Assembly: GCA_015058275.1 (NCBI GenBank)
Contig: SVCQ01000015.1
Coordinates: forward strand, 1 to 49,670
DNA: 49,670 bases
Source: Clostridiales bacterium
GTDB lineage: Bacteria; Bacillota; Clostridia; Peptostreptococcales; Anaerovoracaceae
Direction of reading: 5' to 3'
Every line of letters starts with the position of its first letter. The first letter of the stretch is position 1. The notes below the pieces were generated by a model. That model worked only from the letters and a program-made list of their open reading frames with translations. It did no database searches and was not told the origin of the DNA. The position numbers and the translations under genes are program-made. Of the stretch, positions 1 through 7,308 are shown in pieces.

Positions 1-123
1 GACAACGTCGTAATGGAGATCGAGCTGATCACACCGATCGCTATCGAGGAAGGACTGAGATTCGCTATCAGAGAGGGTGGCAGAACAGTAGGTTCGGGCG
101 TTGTTACCGAGATTATTGAGTAA
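1..123 (+). CDS. tuf: Elongation factor Tu, C-terminal 40 residues (partial)
   Basis: The window opens inside a reading frame that ends with the classic EF-Tu domain III tail, including [19 protein letters not shown] and [10 protein letters not shown] before a TAA stop. EF-Tu is the GTPase that brings aminoacyl-tRNA to the ribosome. Only the last 40 codons are present, so the GTPase domain cannot be judged. Its place just ahead of an S10-type ribosomal cluster fits the usual str-S10 order, although an unrelated cassette of about 6 kb separates them here. A hairpin repeat begins within the stop codon and a terminator follows at 271. Confidence 0.97.
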   Translation, partial: DNVVMEIELITPIAIEEGLRFAIREGGRTVGSGVVTEIIE

Positions 124-245
124 CGGCTCGACAATTCGCGCATGACTTTGTCAGAGGTCGCTCTTGTGTACTCACGTACTATCAGGTACGCTCCGTGCAC
201 GCGAGCGACCTCTTTCGCGTCCTGCATCGAATTCTCTTCGCCGTT
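122..245 (+). repeat. Long hairpin element, family B, copy 1 (after tuf)
   Basis: This imperfect palindrome of about 124 bp starts in the tuf stop codon. The outer arm AACGGC (122-127) pairs with GCCGTT (240-245), AATTCG pairs with CGAATT further in, and the perfect 11-bp arm AGAGGTCGCTC (153-163) pairs with 203-213. The loop contains ACGTACT-ATCAG-GTACGC. A second copy of almost equal length lies at 18990-19112 after rpmJ and shares the loop motif but has different arms. It would be transcribed as the tuf 3' end ahead of the terminator at 271. I do not recognise a named family. Confidence 0.7.
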
Positions 246-270
246 GTAATCTATTTTAAAGGTAATTAAG

Positions 271-297
271 AGGCATCGCTTCGGCGGTGCCTTTTTC
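271..297 (+). terminator. Intrinsic terminator of tuf
   Basis: A 9-bp stem (AGGCATCGC with GCGGTGCCT, one G-U pair) is closed by a stable TTCG tetraloop and followed by a T run at 292-296. This is a textbook rho-independent terminator that ends the tuf transcript, and so probably the upstream str operon. Confidence 0.9.
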
Positions 298-315
298 GTG
301 CGCAAAAGTGGCTTC

Positions 316-412
316 GGGGACAGGTCCCTGGGCCAACACTAAGAGGGTGGAGCCTCCGTCTCACGACATAACCTCCCTGCTCAAAACCAAAGTAGCCCAG
401 GGACCTGTCCCT
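316..412. repeat. REP-like inverted repeat pair
   Basis: GGGACAGGTCCCTGGGC at 317-333 has a perfect 17-bp reverse complement at 395-411. Each arm also contains its own small palindrome (GGGAC-AG-GTCCC). Two short palindromic units facing each other over about 97 bp resemble REP doublets (REPINs), which RAYT transposases mobilise in many bacteria. The spacer of about 60 bp shows no ORF. No transposase gene is in the window. Confidence 0.65.
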
Positions 413-618
413 TGAGCCGGTAAACGGATAAGGGGTTATTGGAGGAAAAATCGAGGACTAAGTCCTTCAAAAAGGGGAAATCAAAAAAGTCGGGGATTTA
501 ATGTCGAAAATAGTGCATTTTTTGTTCGACAAGTTTTTTTGTACAGGGTACCATCTTGGCACATCAAAGCTGCAGCGATGTTTAGGAGAAGGTAGGCTGC
601 AGCGGAAAGGAGAACAAA
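413..618 (+). other. Intergenic leader before the PC4 gene
   Basis: No gene is seen here. The stretch is A/T-rich with poly-A and poly-T tracts at 513-540 and no convincing full sigma-A promoter. GCTGCAGC occurs twice (569-576 and 596-603) and could form a short hairpin just upstream of the ribosome binding site AAAGGAG at 606-612. The promoter of the following two-gene unit is probably here, but I cannot place it. Confidence 0.4.
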
Positions 619-954
619 ATGGCTAATACTCAGTACAACACTCAGAGGAGAAACAACAACAATGATGACGAGGTTCGCTTCGATCTGTTGGAGCATATCG
701 GAATCATCGGCAAGAGGAAGGATTCAGGCTGGACAAGGGAGGCAAACATCGTTGCGTGGAACGGGGGAGCCGCCAAGGTGGATATCCGCGACTGGGATCC
801 CGATCACGAGAGAATGTCCAGAGGAATCACGCTTTATGAGTCGGAGGCTGAGGATCTCGCAAAGGTCCTCTGCAAGAGGTACGGACTCAGGATCGTGTCA
901 GGTGATGATGCGACAGAGGAGAAGTCCGGAGAGGATTCGGGAGGTCTGGCATGA
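619..954 (+). CDS. PC4/YdbC-family single-stranded DNA-binding protein
   Basis: This is a 111-residue soluble protein. Residues 18-90 (EVRFDLLEHIGIIG through AEDLAKVLCKRYG) match the pattern of bacterial YdbC proteins, which have the PC4/p15 transcription coactivator fold: a curved beta sheet plus one helix that dimerises and binds ssDNA without sequence preference. The N-terminus is Asn/Gln-rich and disordered-looking, and the tail is acidic. AAAGGAG lies a few bases ahead of the ATG. Its stop overlaps the start of the next gene as ATGA, so translation of the surface protein is probably coupled to it. YdbC-like genes are often seen on integrative elements of gut Firmicutes, so the pair may be acquired cargo; that is inference. 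Confidence 0.75.
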   Translation: MANTQYNTQRRNNNNDDEVRFDLLEHIGIIGKRKDSGWTREANIVAWNGGAAKVDIRDWDPDHERMSRGITLYESEAEDLAKVLCKRYGLRIVSGDDATEEKSGEDSGGLA

Positions 955-3671
955 TCAGGACGGGCAAGACAAGAAGAAGTCTCTCTGTCCTGCTCAGTCT
1001 CATGACAGCGCTCATGCTCATGGCAGGCGCGTCCGCAACCGGAGCTGATGCTGCTGCCGAGACCGTTACCATTAAAAACGGCGGCATCCAGTATTACGGC
1101 TCCGGCTCTGCCGGCACTCACCTCAGGTGGATCACGCATATCAACGGGGAGCCGGTCGATCTCGGCGATGTGCCGGGAGTGACCACATCCTACGCATACT
1201 GCGTCCAGCCTTATCTGGATACTCCCAAGGCGGGCACCTACAACGTTGTCGTCGTCGAAGACGACGGCAGCGGCAAAGTAGCCGCGATGAGGAAGATGGT
1301 CTACTATCTGCCGGGAGCGTACGGATTTACAAAGGTGACCGGGAGCAGGTGGTTCGGGAGCAACAACAAGACGGGCGCCACGGACTACGCCATCGGCCAC
1401 ATGGTCCTTTCATATATCTATGAGGGCTACCCGGACAGCGGCAAGATCTGGTCCGGGGTCAGGGCGAACGTCAGGGCCAAGGTCCTTGAGATAGCCGCGG
1501 ATATCGGGAACCTCCCGGACCCGCCGAAGGACTTTGAGATATTCTGGGTCAGGGTCGAAGGCAAGCAGGACACCTTCGGCGCCTTCTACAGGGAGGAGGT
1601 CGGCAGCCTGAATGTCAGGAAGGACTCGGCCAACACTCTCATGACGGGAGGCAACGTGAACTACAGCCTCGAAGGAGCGCAGTACACGGTCTATGATGAT
1701 GCAGGATGCACTTCGGTGTCCAAAACGACATCGGGTGCGGATGCAGTCATCACTGTAGGCGTCGACGGTACATCCGGAAGCGTTGAACTGACTTCCGGCC
1801 TCCACTATCTCAAGGAGACAAAGGCTCCGCCGGGCTACGCCCTGGATACGGATGTACACTCCGTGGAAGTGGGTGCAGGGACGACCACGACCTACAATGC
1901 GACAGACAGGCCTAAGTGCAATCCGGTCGACATCCTCATACAAAAGACGGACATGGAGACCGGTAAGCCGAAGCCTCAGGGCGGAGCAAGCCTCGAGGGC
2001 GCGGAGTACACCGTGACCTTCTACGCCGTTAAGACAAGCCCCGGCATGAGCGATGCCGCCATGGAAGCTGCCGTAAGCGGGAAGGCCCCGGCTAAGATCA
2101 ACGGCAAGGATGCCGTATGGGTCTTCCGCACGGACAAAGAGGGACGCATCAGGATGAGCGATCCTGAGACATATATGATCAAGGACAGGAGCGCGCCGCT
2201 TTACACAAGCTCATCCGGCAAACCGGTATTTCCCCTGGGCGTGATCACCGTAAAGGAGACGAAGGCACCTGAGGGATACGAGATCGACAAGGACACTCAC
2301 TATGCGGCGGTAACGGATGCCGGCACGGCCGAGAACCCTGATACGCTGAAGGTGTTTACCGGCAGCAGGGCGCTTAAGGAGCAGGTCATAAGGGGCGATG
2401 TGCACTTCAGCAAAGCTGCCGAGGGAAGGCATAAGCTCGCGGGAGTCAGGTTCAGATTCACATCTCTCACGACCGGCGAAAGCCACATACTTGTGACGGA
2501 CAGGAACGGCTTCGCTTCGACGGCTGCGGACTGGAATCCTCACAGCCAGTCGACCAACGAAGGTCTGACGGCCCGCGACGGAATCTGGTTCAACGGCTAC
2601 GACGATGAGGAGGAAGGCGCTCAGGTCAACGATTCCTTGGGAGCTCTCCCCTACGACACGTACAAATTCGAGGAGATCAGGAGCGAGGCCAACGAAGGCT
2701 ACGAGCTGATCAGCGATGTCATCACCATCGAAAGACCGAGGGTCGATGTGGACCTGGGGACATACGATGACGAGAAGTCGCCGGATCCGCTGATCGAGAC
2801 AAAGGCCAGGGACGATGAGAGCAGGACCGGGACCGCGGTCGCGGACGGCAAGGTCCTGATCGTGGACGAGGTCAGCTACAAAGGGGTATCTGCAGGCAGA
2901 TCATATACCGTGGAGGGAATACTCATGGACAAAGCAACAGCCAAGCCTGTCAGAGACGACAGCGGCAATGAGGTCAGGGGCAGCACAGACTTCTACGCGG
3001 ACGCTCCGGACGGTACTGTCGAGGTGAAGTTCAGCATGAGCGCGGAGACCCTCGCCGGAAAGGATGTCGTTGTATACGAGTATCTCAGGCAGGACGACAG
3101 GCTCGTGGTGGCCCATGCGGACATCAACAATAAGAAGCAGACGGTCAGACTCGCCGAAGCGCCAAAGCCTGAGCTTGCGACTGATGCGAGAGACGCCGAA
3201 AGCGGCAGCGGCAAGGCCGTGGCTGACAGGGACGTGACCATCATAGATACTGTCGAGTACAGGAACCTCAAGGAGGGCGTGCTCTATACGATCGAGGGCA
3301 TACTGATGGACAAGGATACAGGTAAGCCTCTGATGGACGACTCGGGAAGTGCGATCACCGCAAAGGTCTCGTTCACGGCGAAGACCATGAGCGGCTCCAT
3401 CGAGGTGCCTTTCCGCTTCAGCGGCGCAAAGCTTGCCGGCAGGGATGCGGTCGTATTCGAATATCTAAAGGTAGACGGCGAGACCGTCGCAAGCCATGCG
3501 GACATAAAGAGCAGAAGCCAGACCGTGAGGCTGGTGAAGCCGAGGACCGCGGGGAAGTCTCCGGATACAGGCGATTCACACATGCAGCTTCTGTACTGCC
3601 TGGCGGTGATGGCCGCAGCGGCGGAGCTGCTGATATTGACCCTCAAAAGCAGGAATGATAGACTCAACTGA
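951..3671 (+). CDS. Sortase-anchored VaFE/SpaA-repeat surface protein
   Basis: This is a 906-residue cell-wall protein. Residues 1-34 form a signal peptide (basic RTGKTRR start, long hydrophobic core, A-x-A site). Residues 35-205 look like a thioester-type adhesion domain: YCVQP has Cys84, and later comes TDYAIGHMVLSYIYEG. SpaA/Cna-B-like beta domains follow at about 215-325 and 326-470, each ending in a KETKAP-x-GY motif, then a less clear one at 490-620. Two VaFE repeats (about 630-745 and 746-865) each carry ILMDK, a V-V-[YF]-E-Y strand and AHADI. The C-terminus has SPDTGD, one membrane segment and a short basic-ended tail, as expected for sortase anchoring. It is likely an adhesin or pilin-like stalk stabilised by isopeptide bonds. 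No sortase or pilus partner is nearby. GGGAGG precedes the ATG, which overlaps the PC4 stop. Confidence 0.85.
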   Translation: MIRTGKTRRSLSVLLSLMTALMLMAGASATGADAAAETVTIKNGGIQYYGSGSAGTHLRWITHINGEPVDLGDVPGVTTSYAYCVQPYLDTPKAGTYNVVVVEDDGSGKVAAMRKMVYYLPGAYGFTKVTGSRWFGSNNKTGATDYAIGHMVLSYIYEGYPDSGKIWSGVRANVRAKVLEIAADIGNLPDPPKDFEIFWVRVEGKQDTFGAFYREEVGSLNVRKDSANTLMTGGNVNYSLEGAQYTVYDDAGCTSVSKTTSGADAVITVGVDGTSGSVELTSGLHYLKETKAPPGYALDTDVHSVEVGAGTTTTYNATDRPKCNPVDILIQKTDMETGKPKPQGGASLEGAEYTVTFYAVKTSPGMSDAAMEAAVSGKAPAKINGKDAVWVFRTDKEGRIRMSDPETYMIKDRSAPLYTSSSGKPVFPLGVITVKETKAPEGYEIDKDTHYAAVTDAGTAENPDTLKVFTGSRALKEQVIRGDVHFSKAAEGRHKLAGVRFRFTSLTTGESHILVTDRNGFASTAADWNPHSQSTNEGLTARDGIWFNGYDDEEEGAQVNDSLGALPYDTYKFEEIRSEANEGYELISDVITIERPRVDVDLGTYDDEKSPDPLIETKARDDESRTGTAVADGKVLIVDEVSYKGVSAGRSYTVEGILMDKATAKPVRDDSGNEVRGSTDFYADAPDGTVEVKFSMSAETLAGKDVVVYEYLRQDDRLVVAHADINNKKQTVRLAEAPKPELATDARDAESGSGKAVADRDVTIIDTVEYRNLKEGVLYTIEGILMDKDTGKPLMDDSGSAITAKVSFTAKTMSGSIEVPFRFSGAKLAGRDAVVFEYLKVDGETVASHADIKSRSQTVRLVKPRTAGKSPDTGDSHMQLLYCLAVMAAAAELLILTLKSRNDRLN

Positions 3672-3721
3672 CGACACGAATACTATTGGAGCACACACGA
3701 CGTGACAGTCAGGAGAGATAT

Positions 3722-5080
3722 ATGAAGGCAGCATTTCATACACTGGGATGCAAAGTCAATCAGTACGAGACGGAGGCCATCAAAGAGGCCTTCGTTTCCC
3801 GTGGGGCAGATATCGTCGGCGAGGATGAATTCGCCGACGTTTATGTTATCAATACATGCACGGTGACAAACATCGCCGACAGGAAGTCCAGGCAGTTCAT
3901 CAGGAGGGCCAAAAAGATCAACCCGGATGCGGTCATGATAGTGACCGGATGCTACGCTCAGACTTCGCCTGAGGAGGTGGCCGGCATGCCCGAGGTCGAT
4001 GCCGTCATAGGCAACAGCCTCAAGACCGAAATAGTAGGCAGGGCATTCGAGCTCGCAGAGCAAAGGACAAAGGGTATGCATGAGGATGTCTTCCACGTCC
4101 TCGCTTATAATGAGCTCAGAGACTACGAGGACATGGGCATAGTCACTGCCGATGAGTCATCTATGAGCAGGGCGTATATCAAGATACAGGAGGGATGCAA
4201 CCGCTTCTGTTCGTACTGCCTCATACCTTATGCGAGGGGCAGGGTCAGGAGCAGGCAGCCTGATGAGATCATCAGGGAGGCCCGGGGCCTGATCGAGCGC
4301 GGCTGCCGCGAGATAGTGCTCACCGGCATCAACACGGCGCTGTATGGGACGGAGCCGGAGTTCGCCTTTGAACACGAAGCGGATGAAGAGGGACTGTCAG
4401 GTCTTGAGGCCGTCATCAAAAGGCTCGATGCTCTTGACGGCGACTTCAGGATAAGGCTCAGCTCGCTCGAGCCTACGGTGGTCGACATAAACGATGTCCG
4501 CAAGCTCCTGGGCTACGGCAGGCTCTGCCATCACCTCCACCTGTCCATACAGAGCGGAAGCGACCATGTGCTTGAGCTGATGAACCGCCATTACACTGCG
4601 GACGACTATCTTGAGATAGTCAGGGCGCTCAAGGACTTCGATCCGTACTACGGGATCACAACGGATATAATCGCCGGCTTCCCGGGAGAGACTGAGGAGG
4701 ATCACAAAGAGACCCTTGAACTGATCGAAAAGGCGGGCTTCGGCAGAGTCCATGTGTTCAGGTTCTCGCCACGCAAAGGCACCAAGGCGGAGAAGATGAC
4801 AGGAGCCGTGGACGGCGTGACAAAGGCGCGCAGGGGAGCAGAGCTTTCGGATGCGGCAGGCAGAGCCTTTGAGGCTTTCGTAAAGAGCAATAAGGGCAGG
4901 ACGCACAGATTCCTTGCCGAGGAGACTGAGGACGGATACATCTGCGGATATACGGACAACTACATCCGCACATATGTAAAGGAAGGCAGCGCGGGAGCAG
5001 TGCCGGGTGAGTTTTGTGATGTAAGGATCACAGGGTTATTCCGCGACGGAGCTCTTGCTGAGCCGGTGGACATTTCCTGA
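3722..5080 (+). CDS. mtaB: tRNA (t6A37) methylthiotransferase MtaB
   Basis: This radical-SAM enzyme converts t6A at position 37 of ANN-decoding tRNAs to ms2t6A. The 452 residues hold an N-terminal UPF0004 domain with the expected cysteines (Cys10 in GCKVNQYE, NTCTVTN, TGCYAQ). The radical-SAM domain has C-x3-C-x2-C at 159-166 (CNRFCSYC), and a TRAM RNA-binding domain covers the last 60 or so residues. I chose the ATG at 3722 because AGGAG lies just upstream and the family begins here (MKAAFHTLGCKVN); an in-frame TTG at 3686 has no ribosome binding site. It starts 50 bases after the surface protein and probably has nothing to do with it. Confidence 0.95.
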   Translation: MKAAFHTLGCKVNQYETEAIKEAFVSRGADIVGEDEFADVYVINTCTVTNIADRKSRQFIRRAKKINPDAVMIVTGCYAQTSPEEVAGMPEVDAVIGNSLKTEIVGRAFELAEQRTKGMHEDVFHVLAYNELRDYEDMGIVTADESSMSRAYIKIQEGCNRFCSYCLIPYARGRVRSRQPDEIIREARGLIERGCREIVLTGINTALYGTEPEFAFEHEADEEGLSGLEAVIKRLDALDGDFRIRLSSLEPTVVDINDVRKLLGYGRLCHHLHLSIQSGSDHVLELMNRHYTADDYLEIVRALKDFDPYYGITTDIIAGFPGETEEDHKETLELIEKAGFGRVHVFRFSPRKGTKAEKMTGAVDGVTKARRGAELSDAAGRAFEAFVKSNKGRTHRFLAEETEDGYICGYTDNYIRTYVKEGSAGAVPGEFCDVRITGLFRDGALAEPVDIS

Positions 5081-5094
5081 TATAGGTATATACT
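5067..5094 (+). promoter_or_regulatory. Sigma-A promoter for the HIT-family gene
   Basis: TGGACA (5067-5072), a 16-base spacer and TATACT (5089-5094) each match the sigma-A consensus in five of six positions. It lies across the mtaB stop codon and would start RNA near 5101, ahead of two possible start codons of the HIT gene (5121 and 5184). Confidence 0.5.
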
Positions 5095-5183
5095 GAATAT
5101 CAGATACAGGAGTATTTGTTATGGGAGCACTTAACAGATTAGCACAAAGACTGTTTGTAAAGATCAAAAGGAGGATAGGCGAT

Positions 5184-5525
5184 ATGAGTGACTGCATTTT
5201 CTGCAAGCTCGCAAGCGGTGAGATCCCTACGGACATGGTCTATGAGGATGACATGATCGCAGTGTTCAGAGATACCGCTCCGCAGGCGCCGGTACACATG
5301 CTGATGGTGCCGAAGACCCACGTGGCCTCCCTGGACGATCTCGGAGACGAGCACGCTGAGCTTATGGCTCACATGATGCTCAAGATCAAGGAGGTCGCAG
5401 CCAAGGAGGGTCTGGACAACGGCTACAGATGTGTCATCAACACAGGCGAGGACGGACAGCAGACTGTAAAGCATCTGCACATCCACATCCTGGGCAAGCG
5501 CGCCATGCAGTGGCCGCCGGGCTAA
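5184..5525 (+). CDS. HIT-family nucleotide hydrolase/transferase
   Basis: This is a 113-residue HINT-type protein that would hydrolyse nucleoside phosphoramidates such as AMP-lysine. The histidine triad HLHIHI is at residues 97-102, close to the end as is usual, and the N-terminal CIFCKLASGEIP with a Cys pair is typical of bacterial HinT. AAAAGGAGGA precedes the ATG at 5184, which fits the family start. An in-frame ATG at 5121 with its own AGGAG would add 21 basic amphipathic residues (see findings). It stands apart from the ribosomal genes, with its own promoter and a terminator at 5727. Confidence 0.92.
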   Translation: MSDCIFCKLASGEIPTDMVYEDDMIAVFRDTAPQAPVHMLMVPKTHVASLDDLGDEHAELMAHMMLKIKEVAAKEGLDNGYRCVINTGEDGQQTVKHLHIHILGKRAMQWPPG

Positions 5526-5688
5526 GAGGAATTGTCCTGGCGATCGGCGAGCGTCAGCGAAGCCGGAGTCATGGAAATTCCTTTGCCAGGATTGCCCGAG
5601 AGAGCGAGCATAAAATAGAAACGAAGCTCGAGCGGCTGCAATCTACGGCTAGAGGAATTGTCCTGGCGAGTGCCGAGCGTCAGCGAAG
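5525..5688. repeat. Direct repeat pair (38 bp each) with a partial inverted copy between
   Basis: Two 38-bp units, 5525-5562 and 5651-5688, begin with AGAGGAATTGTCCTGGCGA and end with CGAGCGTCAGCGAAG; they differ at only three or four bases in the middle. Between them, 5571-5590 (GGAAATTCCTTTGCCAGGA) resembles the inverse of the repeat start, so the block could fold. The first unit begins in the HIT stop codon. This looks like a dispersed noncoding repeat; no coding capacity is seen. Confidence 0.6.
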
Positions 5689-5726
5689 GCAGAGCCACAC
5701 AGGCAAGGGCAGAATGCCAAAAGGAC

Positions 5727-5767
5727 CGCACACGGTACAGCTTAATGGCTGACCGTGTGCGTTTTTC
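5727..5767 (+). terminator. Intrinsic terminator downstream of the HIT gene
   Basis: CGCACACGGT (5727-5736) and ACCGTGTGCG (5752-5761) form a perfect 10-bp stem with a 15-base loop, followed by TTTTT (5762-5766). It ends transcription about 200 bases after the HIT stop and insulates the ribosomal operon. Confidence 0.88.
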
Positions 5768-5925
5768 TATATATAGTGCCAGCATACATGTCCCGGACAC
5801 TATTTATAGGGATACAGGAAACGCGGGCAAGAGTGTTGGAGGTTAGGCTCGCGAAAGCCCCGAATTTCGGGCATCTGAGGGCTTTTGAACCCTCAAAAAA
5901 ACGCAAAAAATATCTCAAAAAAGTC
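5768..5925. other. Intergenic stretch upstream of the S10 promoter
   Basis: No gene is seen. CTATATATAGTG (from 5768) has a near-perfect inverse, ACACTATTTATAG (ending 5819), giving a 12-13 bp stem. Two further small palindromes follow (CCCCGAATTTCGGG at 5860-5873 and GAGGG/CCCTC at 5877-5894). A-rich runs at 5895-5920 could act as an UP element for the promoter at 5926. Confidence 0.35.
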
Positions 5926-5954
5926 TTGCAATAAAACCGGCCTATGTATATAAT
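5926..5954 (+). promoter_or_regulatory. Strong sigma-A promoter of the S10-spc ribosomal operon
   Basis: TTGCAA (5926-5931), a 17-base spacer and a perfect TATAAT (5949-5954) with A-tracts directly upstream form the clearest promoter in the window. RNA should start near 5961, giving a leader of about 280 bases before rpsJ. Confidence 0.88.
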
Positions 5955-5960
5955 TCAAAG

Positions 5961-6240
5961 GCTTGTTAAACGCGAAGAAGCAGGAAGTTACCGTGCTAGC
6001 GGATAATTTCTGCCGAGAAGTCCTCACCTGATGAGGGCGAAGGGTTTCGCTTGTTTGCTATGCGCTTACCATCAGGAAACGCGCGAAAGAGTGTGAGACA
6101 CCTGAGCGAAGAGCGTAAAAACAGCAAAACGCAGTGATTTCAAGGGATCCCAAAGAGTTGCATGGGTGACCGCGAGGCGCGGCAGGGCGGAGTCCTGTAC
6201 AAGCATAGCGAAAATTAGTACGAATCACAGGAGGAAAACA
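5961..6240 (+). promoter_or_regulatory. Long structured 5' leader of the ribosomal operon
   Basis: The noncoding leader between the predicted start site and rpsJ has several local stems: CCTCA/TGAGG (6022-6036), GCGAA/TTCGC (6037-6050) and CCGCG/CGCGG (6170-6182), plus a GGGATCCC palindrome near 6145-6152. An in-frame GTG at 6166 would extend rpsJ by 25 residues unlike S10, so I treat it as noncoding. Leaders of ribosomal operons often hold an autoregulatory site for one of the encoded proteins. Which one would act here cannot be read from the sequence. Confidence 0.5.
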
Positions 6241-6552
6241 ATGAGCGAATTACAGAAAATCAGGATCAGAATGAAGGCTTATGACCACGCCCTTCTCGAC
6301 AAGTATGCGGCCAAGATCGTAGACACAGTCAAGAAGACAGGCGCTGATGTAAGCGGACCTATTCCACTCCCTACAGAGAAGGAAGTCGTCACGATCATCA
6401 GAGCGGTCCATAAGTACAAGGACAGCAGAGAGCAGTTCGAGCAGAGAACTCACAAGAGACTCATCGACGTCACAAACGCAACAAACAAGACAGTCGAGGC
6501 TCTGCAGAAGCTGGATGCACCTGCAGGTGTAGATATCTACGTCAAACTCTAA
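6241..6552 (+). CDS. rpsJ: Ribosomal protein uS10
   Basis: 103 residues of the 30S head protein S10 (NusE), which also binds NusB and NusG in antitermination. The start [20 protein letters not shown] and the segment [20 protein letters not shown] are typical. CAGGAGG lies just before the ATG. It is the first gene of the ribosomal superoperon; a 100-base gap with a stem follows, larger than the other gaps in the cluster. Confidence 0.98.
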   Translation: MSELQKIRIRMKAYDHALLDKYAAKIVDTVKKTGADVSGPIPLPTEKEVVTIIRAVHKYKDSREQFEQRTHKRLIDVTNATNKTVEALQKLDAPAGVDIYVKL

Positions 6553-6569
6553 TCCGGAGTTATTAGTAA

Positions 6570-6626
6570 GATCACAAGTGAGGCCGCTGCGTCCCAACCG
6601 CAGCACAAAGGCAAACCTGAGTGATC
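6570..6626 (+). promoter_or_regulatory. Stem-loop between rpsJ and rplC
   Basis: GATCAC...GAGG (from 6570) pairs with CCTGAGTGATC (ending 6626) around an inner GCTGCG/CGCAGC hairpin. There is no T run, so it is not a terminator. It could be an RNA-processing site or a ribosomal-protein binding site that tunes rplC and later genes against rpsJ. Confidence 0.4.
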
Positions 6627-6652
6627 CGCTGTAAGAACAGGAGGAAACACAT

Positions 6653-7288
6653 ATGAAAACATTGCTGGGAAAGAAGATCGGCATGACTCAGATCTTCGCC
6701 GAAGACGGTACAGTCATCCCGGTCACTGTCGTAGAGGCAGGCCCGGAGACAGTCACTCAGATCAAGACTGTCGAGACAGACGGCTATGATGCAGTCCAGG
6801 TCGGATTCGAAGATCAGAAGCCGCAGAGAGTCAACAAGCCGCTGAGCGGACACTTCGCTAAGGCCGGCGTTGACACAAAGAAGCACCTCGCTGAGTTCAA
6901 GCCGGGCGAGGGAGAAGCATACGAAGTCGGACAGGTCATCACAGTCGCAGACTTCGAAGAAGGCATGAAGCTCGACGTTACCGGAACTTCCAAGGGTAAA
7001 GGAACTCAGGGTAACATCAAGAGACACGGCCACCGCAGAGGACCTATGACTCACGGTTCAAAGCATAAGAGACTCGCCGGAGCTCTGGCAGCTGGTACTT
7101 ATCCATCCAGAGTATTCAAGGGCAACAAAGCTCCTGGAAGAATGGGCAGAGACACAGTGACCGTACAGAACGTAGTACTCGTAAAGACACTCGCTGACCG
7201 CAACCTCATGATGATCAAGGGTGCTGTCCCTGGTAAGAAGGGCGGACTCCTCAAGATCAGACCGGCGGTCAAGGGTCAGGATAAATAA
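6653..7288 (+). CDS. rplC: Ribosomal protein uL3
   Basis: 211 residues, the usual length for L3, a 50S assembly-initiator protein whose long loop reaches the peptidyl transferase centre. The N-terminus MKTLLGKKIGMTQIFAEDG and the central GTQGNIKRHGHRRGPMTHGS loop are diagnostic. CAGGAGG precedes the ATG. The gene follows rpsJ and precedes rplD in the standard order. Confidence 0.98.
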   Translation: MKTLLGKKIGMTQIFAEDGTVIPVTVVEAGPETVTQIKTVETDGYDAVQVGFEDQKPQRVNKPLSGHFAKAGVDTKKHLAEFKPGEGEAYEVGQVITVADFEEGMKLDVTGTSKGKGTQGNIKRHGHRRGPMTHGSKHKRLAGALAAGTYPSRVFKGNKAPGRMGRDTVTVQNVVLVKTLADRNLMMIKGAVPGKKGGLLKIRPAVKGQDK

Positions 7289-7308
7289 GCGGAAAGGAGG
7301 AACTGAAA

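Noticed and set aside
5876-5901. GAGGG/CCCTC stem with A run as a possible terminator
   Set aside because: On the plus strand the stem is followed by A, not T, and on the minus strand the T run is on the wrong side, so it does not fit an intrinsic terminator in either direction.
6166-6240. GTG-started 25-codon extension of S10
   Set aside because: S10 begins at the ATG after CAGGAGG; the extension is part of the leader and matches no S10.
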